From Mumia flava (GTDB taxonomy: Bacteria; Actinomycetota; Actinomycetes; Propionibacteriales; Nocardioidaceae): DNA of 64,000 nt. This document shows positions 1-9,540 of the stretch, piece by piece. The stretch spans positions 2,790,001 to 2,854,000 of the forward strand of contig NZ_PGEZ01000001.1 of the NCBI RefSeq assembly GCF_002797495.1, read 5' to 3'. A program made the position numbers and the translations under genes. The stretch's first letter is position 1. Each line of letters starts with the position of its first letter. The notes below the pieces were generated by a model that was not told the origin of the DNA, did not search any database, and saw nothing but the letters and a program-made list of their open reading frames with translations.

Positions 1-510
1 GATCGTGGTGGCGCCCTCACGGCGACGGCAGAAGGCCGCGAAGTCGTTCTCTCCGAGCACGCCCACCGCTGCGTCGTTCATCGCGGAGACGTCGAGCGGC
101 CGCGGGTGGTGGACGATGTGGTTGCGGTGCAGCGGGTCGGGCCCGCTCGGCAGGTCCCACAGCCGGTACACGTAGCGGCGTCGCATCGCGGAGAATCTCG
201 CGTCGAAGCCCTCGGGTGCCGCGGCGAGCGCCCGCACGACCACGTCGTCGGGCAGGGCCCGGTCGAGCCGGCGGACCAGCGGCTCCGGATCGAGCTCGAG
301 GTCGTCGGGCAGGTCGACGTGCGCCACCTGCCCGCGGGCGTGGACGCCGGTGTCGGTGCGTCCGGCGACCGTCAGCCGGGCGGGCTCGTCGAGCCGCAGC
401 ACCAGCGTCAACGCGTCCTCGACCGTCTGCTGGACCGAGGGGTGGTCGGGCTGTCGGGCCCAGCCGCGGTACGCAGAGCCGTCGTAGGCCAGGTCGAGTC
501 TCACGCGCAC
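1..510 (-). CDS. truA: tRNA pseudouridine synthase A, 3' part cut by window edge
   Basis: TruA converts uridines 38-40 of the tRNA anticodon stem-loop to pseudouridine. About 170 codons are present; the C-terminal part lies beyond the left edge. The N-terminus [18 protein letters not shown] and the motif [13 protein letters not shown], whose Asp (about residue 53) is the catalytic aspartate of the family, are visible. The frame stays open to the edge. GTG codons at 516, 510 and 504 are all possible starts and no ribosome binding site separates them; 510 is a compromise. The gene lies downstream of citrate synthase on the same strand, separated by a strong hairpin. Confidence 0.9.
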   Translation of the reverse strand, partial: MRVRLDLAYDGSAYRGWARQPDHPSVQQTVEDALTLVLRLDEPARLTVAGRTDTGVHARGQVAHVDLPDDLELDPEPLVRRLDRALPDDVVVRALAAAPEGFDARFSAMRRRYVYRLWDLPSGPDPLHRNHIVHHPRPLDVSAMNDAAVGVLGENDFAAFCRRREGATTI

Positions 511-543
511 CCGCACACCGTACCCGGCGGGGCGCCCGACGCG

Positions 544-581
544 ACGACGCCGTCCCGCCGCGTGCGGCGGGACGGCGTCGT
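544..581 (-). terminator. Strong hairpin between gltA and truA
   Basis: A perfect 18-bp inverted repeat (544-561 with 564-581) encloses a two-base centre, immediately downstream of the citrate synthase stop codon. No U-tract follows, which is common for actinobacterial terminators. It would end gltA transcription before truA, so truA probably has its own promoter or depends on readthrough. Confidence 0.75.
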
Positions 582-604
582 ACGGAGGGTGCCGGCGGTG
601 CCGG

Positions 605-1918
605 TCAGGCCCAGCGCTGCTCGCGCGGGGTGAAGGTGAGCTGGCGGCCCCCGGTGTAGATCTGCTTCGGGCGGGCGATCTTCTGCTCCTTGTCGTCGAC
701 GAGCTCGACCCACTGGGCCAGCCAGCCGGCGGTCCGCGGGATCGCGAACAGGACGGTGAACATCTCCGGCGGGAACTGGAGCGCCTCGTAGATCAGGCCG
801 GAGTAGAAGTCGACGTTCGGGTAGAGCTTGCGCTTGACGAAGTACTCGTCCTCGAGCGCGATCTTCTCGAGCTCCACGGCGATCTTGAGCAGCGGGTTGA
901 CCCCGGTGACCTCGAAGACGTCGTCGCAGGCCTTCTTGATGATCGTGGCGCGCGGGTCGTAGTTCTTGTAGACCCGGTGGCCGAAGCCCATCAGCCGCTC
1001 GTCGCCGGCCTTGACGCCCTCGATGAACGCGGGGACGTTGCTCACGTCGCCGATCCGGCGCAGCATCCGCAGGACCGCCTCGTTCGCGCCGCCGTGCAGC
1101 GGGCCGTACAGCGCGGCGATGCCGGCCGACAGCGAGGAGTACGGGTCGACCTGCGTGGACCCGACGGAGCGCACGGCGTTGGCGGAGGCGTTCTGCTCGT
1201 GGTCCGCGTGCAGGATGAAGAGGATCTCGAGCGCCTTGGCCAGCCGCGGGTCGGCCTCGAACTTCGGCTCGCTCATCTTGAAGAGCATCGCGAGGAAGTT
1301 CTCGGCGTACGACAGGTCGTTGTCCGGGTAGACGTACGGCTTGCCCTGCGCGTGCCGGAAGGCCCAGGCGCCGAGCGTCGGCATCTTGGCGATCATCCGC
1401 ACGATCTGGAGGTGCCGGACCTCCGGGTCGCTGATGTTGCGGGCCTCGGGGTAGAACGTCGAGAGGCCGCCGACTCCGGACAGCAGCATGCCCATCGGGT
1501 GCGCGTCGTAGCGGAAGCCCTGCATGAGGGACTTGATGTTCTCGTGGACGAACGTGTGGAACGTGATCTCGTGCTCCCACGCGTCGTACTGCTCCTTGGT
1601 GGGCAGCTCGCCGTTGATGAGCAGGTAGGCGACCTCGAGGTAGTTGGAGTGCTCGGCGAGCTGCTCGATCGGGTAGCCGCGGTACTCGAGGATCCCCTTC
1701 TCGCCGTCGATGAACGTCACCGAGCTCCGCGTCGATGCGGTGTTGGTGAAGCCGGGGTCGTACGAGACGAGGCCGGGCTCGTCTTCGGTCTTGCCGATCT
1801 TGCCGAGGTCGGCCGCTCGGATCGCCCCGTCGACGATCGGAACGGTGTACTCCTCGCCGGTCCGGTTGTCGCGGATCGAGAGGGACTCGTCGGGGACGGC
1901 GGGCGTGGCATCTGTCAC
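605..1918 (-). CDS. gltA: Citrate synthase
   Basis: Condenses acetyl-CoA and oxaloacetate to citrate, the entry step of the TCA cycle. The 437 residues match the long hexameric type II citrate synthases (E. coli GltA-like, with an N-terminal beta-rich extension). Catalytic residues are visible: His275 in LHGGANEA, His314 in GFGHRVYKN and Asp370 in [16 protein letters not shown] lies at 237-245. The GTG start at 1918 is preceded by AAGGAG at good spacing, which decides it against an ATG a few bases inside in another frame. The gene is monocistronic, flanked by a terminator hairpin and a divergent promoter region shared with rplM. Confidence 0.97.
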   Translation of the reverse strand: MTDATPAVPDESLSIRDNRTGEEYTVPIVDGAIRAADLGKIGKTEDEPGLVSYDPGFTNTASTRSSVTFIDGEKGILEYRGYPIEQLAEHSNYLEVAYLLINGELPTKEQYDAWEHEITFHTFVHENIKSLMQGFRYDAHPMGMLLSGVGGLSTFYPEARNISDPEVRHLQIVRMIAKMPTLGAWAFRHAQGKPYVYPDNDLSYAENFLAMLFKMSEPKFEADPRLAKALEILFILHADHEQNASANAVRSVGSTQVDPYSSLSAGIAALYGPLHGGANEAVLRMLRRIGDVSNVPAFIEGVKAGDERLMGFGHRVYKNYDPRATIIKKACDDVFEVTGVNPLLKIAVELEKIALEDEYFVKRKLYPNVDFYSGLIYEALQFPPEMFTVLFAIPRTAGWLAQWVELVDDKEQKIARPKQIYTGGRQLTFTPREQRWA

Positions 1919-2002
1919 GGGGAGATCTCCTTGCGCCGTGCGTGCGCATCGCGTCGATGCGATTGCTCGAATCGTTGGCCCGAGGGTGATGGACCACCTT
2001 CC

Positions 2003-2032
2003 AACCTAAGCGGTCACCGTGATCGCGGTGAA
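2003..2032 (-). promoter_or_regulatory. Putative gltA promoter
   Basis: On the minus strand TTCACC (2027-2032) and TAGGTT (2003-2008) are separated by 18 bp, which fits a housekeeping promoter about 85 bases upstream of the gltA start. The leader contains a small inverted repeat GCATCG/CGATGC (1946-1960). The call rests on two hexamers only. Confidence 0.4.
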
Positions 2033-2150
2033 GTCGGGTCCCAGGAATCGGTCGTCCGGGGATCTCTTGCCGCGCTCCCGTACACTGGACGGCGGTGCGC
2101 GGACGTACGTGCACCACGCCGCGCAGCGGCGAAGGATGACGGGGCCCGTT

Positions 2151-2180
2151 TTGACCGGGCGCCCGACCGCCCGTTATTCT
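2151..2180 (+). promoter_or_regulatory. rplM-rpsI promoter
   Basis: TTGACC (2151-2156) and TATTCT (2175-2180) are separated by 18 bp, the best sigma-70-type match in the 383-bp gene-free stretch 1919-2301. Transcription would begin near 2187, leaving about 115 nt of leader before rplM. The leader can fold (for example CTCGG/CCGAG around 2197-2211), so an autoregulatory ribosomal-protein leader is possible but is not shown by the sequence. Confidence 0.6.
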
Positions 2181-2301
2181 TGTACGTCGTTGTGCCTCGG
2201 CCTGCCCGAGCGCTGCGGACCCCGCCTCCGGCGAGGGCACGCAGCCCGGATGCCGACGAGGTGCACCATCAGACCCCATCCATCGTGAAGGTAGAACTAG
2301 C

Positions 2302-2745
2302 GTGCGCACGTACAGCCCGAAGCCCGGTGACGTCGACCGCCGGTGGCACGTCATCGACGCAGAAGACGTGGTGCTCGGACGACTGGCCGTCCAGACCGCG
2401 ACCCTGCTTCGCGGCAAGCACAAGCCGACGTTCGCCCCGCACGTCGACAACGGCGACTTCGTCGTCATCGTCAACGCCGAGAAGGTCGCCCTGACCGGCA
2501 ACAAGCGTGAGGACAAGCTCGCCTACCGCCACAGCGGCTACCCGGGCGGGCTCAAGCAGGTCGCCTACGGTGACCTGCTCGACAAGGACCCGCGCAAGGC
2601 GATCGAGAAGGCGGTCTGGGGCATGCTCCCCAAGAACCGGCTGGGCCGCTCGCTGATGAAGAAGCTCAAGGTGTACGCCGGCCCGGAGCACCCGCACGCC
2701 GCGCAGCAGCCGCAGTCGTTCGAGATCAAGCAGATCTCGCAGTAG
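2302..2745 (+). CDS. rplM: 50S ribosomal protein L13
   Basis: L13 is an early-assembly 50S subunit protein. The 147-residue product has the usual length and family motifs: [15 protein letters not shown] near the N-terminus, [15 protein letters not shown] and [16 protein letters not shown] in the middle, and [20 protein letters not shown] near the C-terminus. It starts at GTG 2302 behind AAGGTAGAA. rpsI follows after about 25 bases, the invariant rplM-rpsI operon of bacteria. Confidence 0.98.
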   Translation: MRTYSPKPGDVDRRWHVIDAEDVVLGRLAVQTATLLRGKHKPTFAPHVDNGDFVVIVNAEKVALTGNKREDKLAYRHSGYPGGLKQVAYGDLLDKDPRKAIEKAVWGMLPKNRLGRSLMKKLKVYAGPEHPHAAQQPQSFEIKQISQ

Positions 2746-2770
2746 GCCCCAGGAAGTAGTGAGGATCAAC

Positions 2771-3277
2771 GTGGCCGAGTCCAGCACCGACACCGTGACC
2801 GACGGCGAGTTCGCCGCGAACGCCGAGGGTGTCGCCTACACCTCCGAGAGCGCGCCGAGCGCCGAGTCTGCGGCGCGCTCGTCGATCATCGCGCCGGCAG
2901 CCGCCACCGGTCGCCGCAAGGAGGCCGTCGCCCGCGTGCGGATCGTCCCCGGCACGGGCGTCTGGACGGTCAACGGCAAGCCGCTGGAGGAGTACCTCCC
3001 GAACAAGCTGCACCAGCAGATCGCCAAGGAGGCCGTCGCGACCACCGGTCTCGGCGAGGCCTTCGACGTGATCGCCCGCGTCACCGGCGGCGGCATGACC
3101 GGCCAGGCCGGCGCGCTGCGCCTCGGCGTCGCCCGCGCCCTGAACGCGGTCGACGAGGAGACCAACCGTCCGACGCTCAAGAAGGCCGGGCTGCTCACGC
3201 GCGACGCCCGCGCCAAGGAGCGCAAGAAGGCCGGCCTCAAGAAGGCCCGCAAGGCCCCGCAGTACAGCAAGCGCTGA
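2771..3277 (+). CDS. rpsI: 30S ribosomal protein S9
   Basis: S9 binds the 30S head; its C-terminal tail reaches the P-site tRNA. The conserved core starts at about residue 47 ([15 protein letters not shown]), followed by [19 protein letters not shown] and the basic tail [12 protein letters not shown] that ends in the invariant SKR. The first ~45 residues are an acidic, low-complexity extension typical of actinobacterial S9. GTG 2771 (VAESS) is preceded by GAGG at 6-base spacing; an in-frame GTG at 2759 would add four residues. The gene is cotranscribed with rplM, and glmM follows 14 bases after the stop. Confidence 0.97.
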   Translation: MAESSTDTVTDGEFAANAEGVAYTSESAPSAESAARSSIIAPAAATGRRKEAVARVRIVPGTGVWTVNGKPLEEYLPNKLHQQIAKEAVATTGLGEAFDVIARVTGGGMTGQAGALRLGVARALNAVDEETNRPTLKKAGLLTRDARAKERKKAGLKKARKAPQYSKR

Positions 3278-3291
3278 TCGGCGGCCGCGCC

Positions 3292-4638
3292 GTGGGCCGG
3301 ATCTTCGGAACCGACGGTGTCCGGGGGGTCGCGAACACCGACCTCACCGCGGAGCTGGCTCTGGACCTGGCGGCAGCAGCCGCCCACGTCCTGGGCGAGA
3401 CCGGTGCCTTCGCCGACCAGCGGCCGACCGCAGTCGTGGCCCGCGACCCGCGCGCCTCGGGGGAGTTCCTCGAGGCCGCGGTGGTCGCGGGTCTCGCGTC
3501 TGCGGGGGTCGACGTCCATCTGCTCGGGGTCGTCCCGACCCCGGGTGCCGCCTATCTGACGGCGGCGCTCGCCGCCGACATGGGCGTGATGATCTCGGCG
3601 AGCCACAACCCGATGCCGGACAACGGCATCAAGTTCCTCGCCCGCGGCGGGCTCAAGCTCGACGACGCGATCGAGGACGAGATCGAGCGCCGGCTCGAGC
3701 AGCCCTGGCGTCGCCCGACCGGGGCCGCCGTCGGGCGGATCGGGGACAGCTCGACGGCGCTCTCGACGTACGCCCGCCATCTCGTCGGAGCGGCGGGGGA
3801 GCGGCTCGACGGTCTGACGGTCGTCCTCGACTGCGCGAACGGTGCGGCGTCGGTGGTCGGTCCGCGGGTCTTCCGTGAGCTCGGCGCCGAGGTCGTCGCG
3901 ATCCACGCCGAGCCGGACGGGCTCAACATCAACGACGCCTGCGGCTCGACCCACCCCGAGGACCTGCGGGCCGCCGTGCTCGCCCACGGGGCGGACGCCG
4001 GGTTCGCCTTCGACGGCGACGCGGATCGCTGCCTCGCCGTGGACGCCTCCGGCGTGCTGGTCGACGGCGACCAGATCCTCGCGCTGCTCGCGACCGCGAT
4101 GGCCGAGCAGGGGCGACTCGCCGACGGGACCGTGGTGGCGACCGTGATGTCCAACCTCGGCTTCGTCCAGGCGATGGAGCGCTCCGGGATCACCGTGGTG
4201 CAGACGGCGGTCGGCGACCGCTACGTGCTGGAGGCGATGCGTGACCACGGCTTCAACCTCGGTGGCGAGCAGTCGGGTCACGTGATCCTGAGCGACCACG
4301 CGACGACGGGCGACGGGGTGCTGACGGCCCTCACGGTCGCGGCACGGATGGTCTCGACGGGACGGAGCCTCGCCGACCTCGCCGGGGTGATGCGGCACCT
4401 GCCGCAGGTCCTCGTCAACGTGCCGGGCGTCGACAAGGCCCGCGCCGGGACGCATCCCGCGGTGGTCGAGGCGGTCGCGGACGCGACCGAGCTGCTCGGC
4501 GGCACCGGGCGGGTCCTGCTGCGGCCGTCAGGGACCGAACCGCTCGTGCGGGTGATGGTCGAGGCCGAGTCCGACGAGCAGGCCCGGGCCGTGGCGCACC
4601 GGCTCGCCGCGGTGGTCGAGGCCGAGCTCGCGCTCTGA
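3292..4638 (+). CDS. glmM: Phosphoglucosamine mutase
   Basis: Interconverts glucosamine-6-phosphate and glucosamine-1-phosphate on the route to UDP-GlcNAc and peptidoglycan. The 448 residues show all signatures of the alpha-D-phosphohexomutase family: N-terminal [10 protein letters not shown], the phosphoserine loop ISASHNP (Ser104), the metal loop FDGDADRC (Asp241/243/245), the sugar-binding GEQSGH and the C-terminal phosphate site [11 protein letters not shown]. The GTG start at 3292 lies 14 bases after rpsI, so translation is probably coupled to the ribosomal operon, the same order as in mycobacteria. The product feeds the same pathway as glmS further on. Confidence 0.97.
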   Translation: MGRIFGTDGVRGVANTDLTAELALDLAAAAAHVLGETGAFADQRPTAVVARDPRASGEFLEAAVVAGLASAGVDVHLLGVVPTPGAAYLTAALAADMGVMISASHNPMPDNGIKFLARGGLKLDDAIEDEIERRLEQPWRRPTGAAVGRIGDSSTALSTYARHLVGAAGERLDGLTVVLDCANGAASVVGPRVFRELGAEVVAIHAEPDGLNINDACGSTHPEDLRAAVLAHGADAGFAFDGDADRCLAVDASGVLVDGDQILALLATAMAEQGRLADGTVVATVMSNLGFVQAMERSGITVVQTAVGDRYVLEAMRDHGFNLGGEQSGHVILSDHATTGDGVLTALTVAARMVSTGRSLADLAGVMRHLPQVLVNVPGVDKARAGTHPAVVEAVADATELLGGTGRVLLRPSGTEPLVRVMVEAESDEQARAVAHRLAAVVEAELAL

Positions 4639-4693
4639 CCGCTCCGCAGAAACCCGGTGGCACCGGCGCTCCTCGGCGACCTAGCCTCAGGTC

Positions 4694-5671
4694 GTGAGCG
4701 TCCGCGAGATCGATCCGTCCGACGACGCCGCGCTGCGGTCCTACGTCGCGATCGACGCGGCGGACGCGCAGGCGCGGCCGTACGGCGCGGCGTGGACGTT
4801 CGAAGAGCTGCGCGTGACCGCGCGCAGACACGACCCGTGGGTCGAGCACCGGTGGCTGCTCGCCACCGACGGTGGCGCGCCGGTGGCGTCCGCCCACCTC
4901 GAGCTGCCGCTGCGCGACAACACCGACACCGTCTGGGTCTCGCTGGCGGCGGTTCCCGGGACCCGCCGCATGCTGGAGCGACTGTGCGACCACGCCTTCG
5001 CGATCGCGGCGGATGCGGGGCGGACGCTCGTGGAGGTCCAGGCGCTCGCGGATGGGGACGGGCAGCTGTGGGGCCTCCTCTCCGGTCGCGGGCTCGAGGT
5101 GGGGCTCGTGAACGCCCACCGGGTGCTCGACCTGCCGCCCGACCGCGCTGCCCTGGCGCGGATCGAGGACGAGACCGCACCCTGGCGGACGGCGTACGAG
5201 CTGCGGTCCTGGTCCGGGGCCTGTCCGCCCGACCTGGTCGAGGCGTGGGCGGGGTTGCGGGCGGTGCTCGTGCTGGAGGCGCCGAGCGGCGACCACGAGT
5301 ACGAGGCGGAGGACTTCACGCCCGAGCGGATCCGGCACGAGGAGGCCGAGCTCGTCGCGCAGCAGCGGCAGTCGTTCGTGACGGTGGCCGTGCGCGACGG
5401 GACGGCGATCGCCCACAGCCAGCTGATCGTGCCCGGGACGGACCCCGTCAACGCCTACCAGTGGGACACGATCGTGCTGCCGGCGCACCGCGGGCACCGC
5501 CTGGGACTCGCGCTGAAGGCCCGCAACCTCGCCGAGGCGGCGGCGGCGCTGGAGCCGCGCCGGGTCCTGCACACCTGGAACGCAGAGGACAACGCGCCGA
5601 TGATCGCGGTGAACGAGGCGATGGGGTTCCGCCTGGTCGAGCGGGAGGCGCTGTTCCGGCTACGCCTGTGA
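4694..5671 (+). CDS. Tandem-domain GNAT acetyltransferase
   Basis: 325 residues with two GCN5-type acetyltransferase folds in series, the layout also seen in mycothiol synthase. The N-terminal half (about 1-150) is degenerate. The C-terminal half (about 180-325) has an acetyl-CoA loop in VLPAHRGHRLGLALK and the motif WNAEDNAPMIAVNEAMGFR near the end. The substrate cannot be read from the sequence; mycothiol synthase is not supported because identifying context is absent. TAGCCT (4682-4687) lies 6 bases before the GTG start and no ribosome binding site is seen, so the transcript is probably leaderless. The gene converges on the transporter gene that follows. Confidence 0.85.
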   Translation: MSVREIDPSDDAALRSYVAIDAADAQARPYGAAWTFEELRVTARRHDPWVEHRWLLATDGGAPVASAHLELPLRDNTDTVWVSLAAVPGTRRMLERLCDHAFAIAADAGRTLVEVQALADGDGQLWGLLSGRGLEVGLVNAHRVLDLPPDRAALARIEDETAPWRTAYELRSWSGACPPDLVEAWAGLRAVLVLEAPSGDHEYEAEDFTPERIRHEEAELVAQQRQSFVTVAVRDGTAIAHSQLIVPGTDPVNAYQWDTIVLPAHRGHRLGLALKARNLAEAAAALEPRRVLHTWNAEDNAPMIAVNEAMGFRLVEREALFRLRL

Positions 5672-5697
5672 GCGCCGGAGCGACCCCGGGTGGCGCG

Positions 5698-6597
5698 TCA
5701 GGGAGCCGAGCGGCCCGTGGCGCGCTCGTCCGGCTCGGACGACGGCGTCACGATGCGCCGAGTCAGCAGGACGCCCCAGCCCGCCGCGAGGAAGAACATC
5801 ACCAGGCCGTAGACGGCGGCCGGGACCGAGATCTCGGTGTCGTCGAGGACCTCGACGGCGACGTAGATCGCCAGCGTCGCGTTGTGGACGCCGATCTCGA
5901 ACGACGACGCGATCGCCTGGCGGTCGCTGACCCCGGCAGCCCGCGGGACGACGAAGCCGACCACCAGGCTGATCACGCAGAACACGATCGCGACGACGCC
6001 GATCCGGGTCGCGTAGTCGACGACGTTGCCGCGCTGGTCGACGAGGATCCCGAGCACCAGCACGGCGAGGATCACGGCGGAGGCGGTGCGGACCGGCCGG
6101 TCGGCCGCAGCCGCGAACGCAGGACGCGCCCGACGCACGAGCATGCCGAGGGCGACCGGGACGAGGACCACCGCGAACACCTCCAGCACCTTCCGGAACT
6201 GCAGCGAGACCTCGTCGGACGCGTCGTACCAGGCGATCGCGAGGTTGGTCACCACGGGCAGGGTCACGATCGCGACGATCGAGTTGATGGCGGTCAAGGA
6301 GACGTTCAGCGCGACGTCGCCCCGGAACAGGTGGCTGAAGAGGTTCGCGCTGGTGCCGCCGGGCGACGCCGCCAGCAGCATCATCCCGATCCCGAGCGCC
6401 GCCGGGAGGTCGGCGACGACCACGAGGGCGAAGCACACGGCCGGGAGCAGCAGGAGCTGGCAGGCGAGTGCCACGACCACGGCGCGGGGATGACGGCCGA
6501 CCCGGCGGAAGTCGTCGAGCGTCAGCGACAGACCGAGCCCGAACATGATGATGCCGAGCGCGACCGGCAGGCCGACCGTGGTGAGCGCTGAGTCCAT
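5698..6597 (-). CDS. Bile acid:sodium symporter (BASS/SBF) family transporter
   Basis: A 299-residue integral membrane protein with about nine or ten hydrophobic helices. Family motifs are present: GIIMFGLGLSLTLDDF in the first helix region and ASPGGTSANLFSHL in the crossover region; a second hinge-like segment EIGVHNATLAI lies near 235. Bacterial members move sodium with organic anions such as 2-ketoacids or pantoate-like acids; the substrate here is unknown. TAGTGT (6604-6609) stands 6 bases before the ATG with no ribosome binding site, a leaderless-type start. Pantothenate kinase is encoded just upstream on the same strand; a pantoate/pantothenate link is only a guess. Confidence 0.85.
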   Translation of the reverse strand: MDSALTTVGLPVALGIIMFGLGLSLTLDDFRRVGRHPRAVVVALACQLLLLPAVCFALVVVADLPAALGIGMMLLAASPGGTSANLFSHLFRGDVALNVSLTAINSIVAIVTLPVVTNLAIAWYDASDEVSLQFRKVLEVFAVVLVPVALGMLVRRARPAFAAAADRPVRTASAVILAVLVLGILVDQRGNVVDYATRIGVVAIVFCVISLVVGFVVPRAAGVSDRQAIASSFEIGVHNATLAIYVAVEVLDDTEISVPAAVYGLVMFFLAAGWGVLLTRRIVTPSSEPDERATGRSAP

Positions 6598-6656
6598 CGC
6601 TGAACACTAGAGGTGACCCGGGCCACAGCGGAAGTGGTGTGCACCCGGGTGCGGCC

Positions 6657-7616
6657 TCAGAGCTTGCGCAGCCGGACCCACCGGACGGAGTGGTCGGCGT
6701 CCTTGCGGAGCACGAGCGTGGCGCGACCGCGGGTCGGCTCGATGTTCTCCTTGAGGTTGGGGCCGTTGATCGAGTCCCACAGCAGACCCGCCTGGGCGAC
6801 CGCCTGCTCCTCCTCCAGCCCGGAGTACCGGGTGAAGTACGACTCCGGGTCCCGGAACGCGGTCTCCCGCAGCCGCAGGAAGCGCTCGACGTACCACCGC
6901 CGGATGTCGCGGCGGGTCGCGTCGACGTACACCGAGAAGTCGAAGAAGTCGCTGATCGCGAGGCCGGGTCGGCCGTCGCCGCGGGTCCGGGCGGGCTGGA
7001 GGACGTTGAGCCCCTCCACCAGGACGATGTCAGGCCGATTCAGCTGCACCGTCTCGTCGGTGCGGTCGTAGGTGAGGTGGGAGTAGACCGGGGCCTCGAC
7101 CTCCTCGCGACCCGACTTCACCGCCATCACGAAGCGCAGGAGCGCCTTGCGGTCGTACGACTCGGGGAAGCCCTTGCGCTCCAGCAGCCCGCGGCGCTCC
7201 AGCTCCGCGTTGGGCAGCAGGAAGCCGTCGGTGGTGACCAGCTGGACGTTGCTGTGCTGGTCGTGCTTGGCGAGCAGCTCCCGCAGCAGCCGCGCCGTGG
7301 TCGACTTGCCGACGGCGACCGAGCCCGCGATCCCGATCACGTACGGGGTGCGCTGGGGCTGGGGCCGGCCGAGGAAGGTCTCGGTGCTGCGGTACAGGGC
7401 GCCGGCGAAGCGGACCCGCATCGAGATCAGCTGGGTCAGGGGGAGGTAGACCTGGCGGACCTCCTCGAGGTCCAGCTCGTCGCCGAGGCCGCGGACCTTG
7501 TCGATCTCGTCCTGGGTGAGGGGCTGGGGCGCGTCGCCCGCCAGGTCCGCCCACGCGCTGCGGTCCAGCTCGACGTAGGGGGAGGTGTCGCCGGAGCCCG
7601 GCTGCGTGACCGACAT
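6657..7616 (-). CDS. coaA: Type I pantothenate kinase
   Basis: Phosphorylates pantothenate, the first and controlled step of coenzyme A synthesis. The 319-residue product has the P-loop [12 protein letters not shown] (about 94-105), [16 protein letters not shown] and the ATP/pantothenate-site segment [20 protein letters not shown]. Its length matches the bacterial CoaA (prokaryotic type I) family. The ATG at 7616 was chosen because upstream codons in this frame run into the divergent glmS promoter; no clear ribosome binding site precedes it. Only 52 bases separate it from glmS, so the two divergent promoters must overlap. Confidence 0.95.
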   Translation of the reverse strand: MSVTQPGSGDTSPYVELDRSAWADLAGDAPQPLTQDEIDKVRGLGDELDLEEVRQVYLPLTQLISMRVRFAGALYRSTETFLGRPQPQRTPYVIGIAGSVAVGKSTTARLLRELLAKHDQHSNVQLVTTDGFLLPNAELERRGLLERKGFPESYDRKALLRFVMAVKSGREEVEAPVYSHLTYDRTDETVQLNRPDIVLVEGLNVLQPARTRGDGRPGLAISDFFDFSVYVDATRRDIRRWYVERFLRLRETAFRDPESYFTRYSGLEEEQAVAQAGLLWDSINGPNLKENIEPTRGRATLVLRKDADHSVRWVRLRKL

Positions 7617-7668
7617 GGACCCATTGTTGCGGTCGGGTCCCGTACCCGACCTCGGTACCCTGGACTCC

Positions 7669-9513
7669 ATGTGCGGAATCGTGGGATACGTAGGTCCTCG
7701 CCCGGCGCTCGACGTGATCGTCTCGGGCCTGCGGCGCCTGGAGTACCGCGGGTACGACTCGACCGGCGTCGCGCTCGTCGTGGACGGCGCGATGGCGGTC
7801 GCGAAGAAGCAGGGCAAGCTCGCGAACCTCGACAAGGAGCTGTCCAACCATCCCCTCCCCGCGTCCTCGACGGGGATCGGCCACACCCGGTGGGCGACCC
7901 ACGGGCCGCCGAGCGACGAGAACGCCCACCCCCACGTGTCCGCCGACCACCGGGTCGCCGTCGTCCACAACGGCATCATCGAGAACTTCGCCGAGCTGCG
8001 CGCCGAGCTGCTGACCGACGGCTACGAGTTCGCCTCGGAGACCGACACGGAGGTCGTCACCCACCTGGTCGCGCGCGAGCTCGCGGCGGGAGCGGACCTG
8101 CCCGAGGCCGTACGCCGGGCCTGCCGCCGCCTCGAGGGGGCGTTCACGCTCGTGATCGCGGACGGCGCCGACCCCGAGCGGGTCGTCGGGGCCCGGCGCA
8201 ACTCGCCGCTCGTCGTGGGCCGCGGGGACGGCGAGAGCTTCCTCGCCTCCGACGTCGCGGCGTTCATCGAGCACACTCGCGAGGCGGTCGAGCTGGGCCA
8301 GGACCAGGTCGTCACGATCACGCGGGACGCCATCGACGTCACCGACTTCGACGGCGCACCGGCTCCGACGACCGACTACCACGTGGACTGGGACGCCGCC
8401 GCCGCCGAGAAGGGCGGCTACGACTGGTTCATGCTCAAGGAGATCGACGAGCAGCCCCGGGCGGTCGCCGACACGCTGCTCGGCCGGCACGACGCGCGCG
8501 GTCGACTCGTGCTGGACGAGATGCGGCTGAGCGACGGCGAGCTGCGCGACATCGACAAGATCGTCGTGATCGGCTGCGGCACCGCGTCGTACGCCGGGCT
8601 GGTCGCGAAGTACGCGATCGAGCACTGGACGCGGATCCCGTGCGAGGTGGAGCTGGCCTCGGAGTTCCGCTACCGCGACCCCATCGTGAGCCGCTCGACG
8701 CTGGTCGTGGCGATCAGCCAGTCGGGCGAGACCGCGGACACGCTCCAGGCGATCCGGCACGCGCGCCACCAGGGCGCGAAGGTGCTGGCGATCTGCAACA
8801 CCAACGGCTCGACGATCCCGCGGGAGTCCGACGCGGTGATCTACACCCACGCCGGTCCGGAGATCGCGGTCGCGTCGACGAAGGGGTTCCTGACCCAGAT
8901 CGTCGCCTGCTACCTGCTGGGCCTCTACCTCGCGCAGGTCCGCGGCACGAAGTTCGGCGACGAGATCGCCTCGACGGTCTCCGAGCTCCAGCGGCTGCCG
9001 GAGGGGGTCCAGGAGGTGATCGGGGCCGCCGGCCAGGTCCGGACGCTCGCGCGCGACCTCGCCGACCACCGCACGTTCCTCTTCCTCGGGCGGCACGTCG
9101 GCTACCCGGTCGCGCTCGAGGGCGCGCTCAAGCTGAAGGAGCTGGCCTACCTGCACGCCGAGGGGTTCGCCGCCGGCGAGCTCAAGCACGGCCCGATCGC
9201 CGTGATCGAGCCGGGGCTGCCGGTCTTCGTGATCGTCCCGCCGCGCGGGCGCGACCAGCTGCACGAGAAGGTCGTCAGCAACATCCAGGAGATCCGGGCG
9301 CGCGGGGCGCGCACGATCGTCCTGGTCGAGCACGGCGACGACTCGGTGCTGCCGTACGCCGACGAGGTGATCCGGCTCCCGAAGGCGATGACCCTGCTGC
9401 AGCCGGTGCTCGCGGCGGTCCCGCTGCAGATCTTCGCCGCCGAGCTCGCGACGGCGCTCGGCCACGACGTCGACCAGCCGCGCAACCTGGCCAAGTCCGT
9501 CACCGTCGAGTGA
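7669..9513 (+). CDS. glmS: Glutamine-fructose-6-phosphate aminotransferase (isomerizing)
   Basis: Makes glucosamine-6-phosphate from fructose-6-phosphate and glutamine, the committed step of amino-sugar synthesis. In the 614-residue product the N-terminal MCGIVGYVG gives the nucleophile Cys2 after Met removal, with GHTRWATHG and HNGIIENF completing the glutaminase half. Two SIS domains follow (about 290-420 and 460-605), with [10 protein letters not shown] and the C-terminal LAKSVTVE. The ATG at 7669 has no ribosome binding site; TACCCT (7656-7661) lies 7 bases upstream, so a leaderless mRNA is likely. I see no glmS ribozyme. It supplies GlmM, encoded 3 kb away. Confidence 0.97.
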   Translation: MCGIVGYVGPRPALDVIVSGLRRLEYRGYDSTGVALVVDGAMAVAKKQGKLANLDKELSNHPLPASSTGIGHTRWATHGPPSDENAHPHVSADHRVAVVHNGIIENFAELRAELLTDGYEFASETDTEVVTHLVARELAAGADLPEAVRRACRRLEGAFTLVIADGADPERVVGARRNSPLVVGRGDGESFLASDVAAFIEHTREAVELGQDQVVTITRDAIDVTDFDGAPAPTTDYHVDWDAAAAEKGGYDWFMLKEIDEQPRAVADTLLGRHDARGRLVLDEMRLSDGELRDIDKIVVIGCGTASYAGLVAKYAIEHWTRIPCEVELASEFRYRDPIVSRSTLVVAISQSGETADTLQAIRHARHQGAKVLAICNTNGSTIPRESDAVIYTHAGPEIAVASTKGFLTQIVACYLLGLYLAQVRGTKFGDEIASTVSELQRLPEGVQEVIGAAGQVRTLARDLADHRTFLFLGRHVGYPVALEGALKLKELAYLHAEGFAAGELKHGPIAVIEPGLPVFVIVPPRGRDQLHEKVVSNIQEIRARGARTIVLVEHGDDSVLPYADEVIRLPKAMTLLQPVLAAVPLQIFAAELATALGHDVDQPRNLAKSVTVE

Positions 9514-9540
9514 GGTCGCCGCGATGCTGAGGGCGCACCG

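Noticed and set aside
4694-5671. Mycothiol synthase (mshD) assignment for the tandem GNAT protein
   Set aside because: The double-GNAT layout is similar, but no mshD-specific motif or neighbourhood is visible, so only the family is given.
7617-7668. glmS ribozyme or riboswitch before glmS
   Set aside because: Only 52 bases separate coaA and glmS, far too short for the ribozyme, and a leaderless start is more likely.
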